A stretch of DNA of 6,258 nt, taken from contig JACRNK010000124.1 in assembly GCA_016234985.1 (NCBI GenBank), forward strand, positions 1 to 6,258, read 5' to 3'. Position numbers and translations under genes: made by a program. Positions 5,003 to 6,258 of the stretch are shown here, one piece after another. The DNA is from Deltaproteobacteria bacterium (GTDB taxonomy: Bacteria > Desulfobacterota > GWC2-55-46 > UBA9637). The stretch's first letter is position 1; the number at the start of each line of letters is the position of its first letter. The notes beneath the pieces are model-generated. The model made no database searches. It saw only the letters and a list, made by a program, of their open reading frames with translations, and was not told where the DNA came from.

Positions 5003-6094
5003 ATGACGCTTAACTACGAGGTTATACATGGCTTGGATTTTACAAACGAGGAGATAACAGCATGTCTTAAGAGACAAGGGCTTTTATCGCTTGAACTTGA
5101 GTTTAGCAAGGCATGCAACCTCAAGTGCATATATTGCTATGCAAACGCAGGCAACCCACTGCCGGACGAGCTGCCCCTCGCTCAAATCAAGGATGTTATA
5201 GATCAGGCCGCTGAGCTTGGGGCGAAAAAGATAATCCTCATCGGAGGCGGAGAACCTCTTATGTATGAAGGGCTTGAATCAGTTGTGGAATATATCCATA
5301 AAAAAGGGCTCCATCAGAATATTTTTACAAACGCCATGCTCCTCACAAAAGAAATTGCCGGTTTATTGTTCAAGTGCGGGGTCTCTGTTGTTGTAAAACA
5401 CAACAGCAATATTCCCGAAATTCAGGATAGACTTGCAGGCGTCAAAGGCGCTTACGACAAAATCAAACAGGGCTTTGAATACCTGCTGGAGGCAGGATAT
5501 CCAAACGGCAAAGGCCAGCTTTGCATTCAGACCGTTATATGCAGGCAGAACATTAAAGAAATCCCCGATATGTGGATATGGGCGCGGGAAAGAGGCATCA
5601 TACCTTACTTTGAGATAATCACGAATCAGGGAAGGGCAAAGGAACACAAGGAGCTTCAGGTTTCAAATGAGGAGATAAGAAAGATATTTGAAGAGCTTGA
5701 ATATATAGACGAAACAAGATTCGGGAATAAATGGAGTCCTCACCCGACCATTGCGTCATTTACCTGCAAGAGGCATCTTTATTCATGTCTTGTAAATTCA
5801 CAAGGCTATATCCAGCCGTGCACAGGCATTGATATGCCGGTTGGAAATGTCAGGCACGAAAAACTAAAAGACATCTTAAAGAAAAGTCCTGTAATCCAAA
5901 AACTAAGAAACATCTATGCCAATATCCAGGGCGAATGCAAGGAATGCGAATTTGCATTCGACTGCTACGGCTGCCGTGGAAACGCATATCAGCTTACCGG
6001 CAATTTTCTTGCGTCTGACCCTGCGTGCTGGCTGAACAAGAAGGCTAAAAAGGCAGAGCCTGCTCATGCGAACCCTCCGCATGTTTGCCAATAG
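5003..6094 (+). CDS. Radical SAM enzyme with C-terminal SPASM domain
   Basis: A 363-residue enzyme. The radical SAM core has the cluster motif ACNLKCIYC (Cys38-x3-Cys42-x2-Cys45) after LSLELEFSK, and the SAM-contacting GGGEPL (81-86). The C-terminal SPASM region is rich in cysteine: Cys255, Cys262, GYIQPC (Gly268, Cys273), then CKECEFAFDCYGC (Cys312-x2-Cys315-x5-Cys321-x2-Cys324) and Cys342, enough ligands for two auxiliary [4Fe-4S] clusters. SPASM enzymes modify peptides (PqqE, AlbA, mycofactocin and anaerobic sulfatase maturases) or cofactors such as heme d1 (NirJ). The substrate here is unknown; no convincing precursor peptide gene adjoins it. Cys362 near the end is extra to the motif. It starts 81 bases after the HydG-like gene on the same strand and may use that pair as an electron source, which is inference only. 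Confidence 0.85.
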   Translation: MTLNYEVIHGLDFTNEEITACLKRQGLLSLELEFSKACNLKCIYCYANAGNPLPDELPLAQIKDVIDQAAELGAKKIILIGGGEPLMYEGLESVVEYIHKKGLHQNIFTNAMLLTKEIAGLLFKCGVSVVVKHNSNIPEIQDRLAGVKGAYDKIKQGFEYLLEAGYPNGKGQLCIQTVICRQNIKEIPDMWIWARERGIIPYFEIITNQGRAKEHKELQVSNEEIRKIFEELEYIDETRFGNKWSPHPTIASFTCKRHLYSCLVNSQGYIQPCTGIDMPVGNVRHEKLKDILKKSPVIQKLRNIYANIQGECKECEFAFDCYGCRGNAYQLTGNFLASDPACWLNKKAKKAEPAHANPPHVCQ

Positions 6095-6102
6095 GGTCAA
6101 AA

Positions 6103-6136
6103 ATGCGGAAACCTGAATTTTACCAGGTTAGCGCAT
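6103..6136. repeat. Interrupted inverted repeat downstream of the radical SAM gene
   Basis: ATGCG (6103-6107) pairs with CGCAT (6132-6136), and AACCTG (6110-6115) with CAGGTT (6124-6129), separated by a 2-by-2 mismatch, with the loop AATTTTAC. No T-tract follows, so it does not look like a rho-independent terminator. It could be an operator or an RNA stem ahead of the exported-protein gene. Confidence 0.45.
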
Positions 6137-6162
6137 AAATTGGAGTTGCGGGATATTTTCAA

Positions 6163-6258
6163 ATGAAAAAAAACATCCTCCTCTTATTTCTCTTATTTAT
6201 ATTTCATGCTTCCCTTTCCCGCGCCGCCGTCATAGATACCTCTTTCAAATGTTCCACC
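6163..6258 (+). CDS. Exported protein, N-terminal 32 residues only
   Basis: The ATG at 6163 opens a frame that runs off the window. The start MKKN is followed by a strongly hydrophobic stretch, ILLLFLLFIFHASL, and a likely signal peptidase I site after SRA (cleavage before AVIDTSF, near residue 22-23), so this is a Sec signal peptide and the product should be periplasmic or outer-membrane. A GGGA at 6150-6153, 9 bases before the ATG, is a possible ribosome site. Only about ten mature residues are visible, too few to name the family. Cys30 is not in a lipobox position. Confidence 0.6.
   Translation, partial: MKKNILLLFLLFIFHASLSRAAVIDTSFKCST

Overview
The window carries eight plus-strand genes or gene fragments with gaps never longer than about 140 bases, so most or all of it may be cotranscribed. 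No tRNA, rRNA, CRISPR array, IS transposase or clear rho-independent terminator is visible. The base composition is moderate (AT-leaning with G+C-rich repeats). The HydB/HydG-type iron-sulfur and flavin pair, the radical SAM/SPASM enzyme, the GAF-GGDEF signalling gene and the pyrimidine/purine-rich hairpin repeats together suggest an anaerobic or sediment bacterium of the Nitrospirota or Desulfobacterota type with a Gram-negative envelope (one lipoprotein, one Sec signal peptide). That placement is an inference, not a demonstrated assignment.

Layout: (1) 1-531 is the 3' part of pabB (chorismate-using enzyme). A two-hairpin repeat follows at 572-660, then pabC (668-1528); together they form the p-aminobenzoate branch of folate synthesis. 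(2) 1563-2547 is a GAF-GGDEF diguanylate cyclase gene split into two overlapping frames, with the usual GAF-to-GGDEF linker missing. (3) 2544-2897 encodes a small lipoprotein with a BamE/SmpA-like look, coupled to the cyclase by an ATGA overlap; a second type of palindromic repeat (2894-2947) supplies its stop codon. (4) 2974-4101 and 4067-4921 encode an overlapping pair homologous to sulfhydrogenase beta and gamma subunits (HydB/HydG; also the AsrA/AsrB family). The HydB-like gene carries an in-frame copy of a two-hairpin repeat. No hydrogenase or sulfite reductase catalytic subunit follows. (5) 5003-6094 encodes a radical SAM/SPASM enzyme. (6) 6163 to the window end begins an exported protein.

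How the genes may work together: pabB and pabC are one pathway. The HydB/HydG pair should move electrons between NAD(P)H and a low-potential partner. With a radical SAM enzyme in the place where catalytic subunits would be expected, the pair may serve as a reductant supply or as a module for a partner encoded elsewhere; this is inference. The most notable sequence-level observations are the two-hairpin repeats that have entered gene boundaries and one coding region without breaking the frame, and the apparent microhomology deletion that split the cyclase gene.
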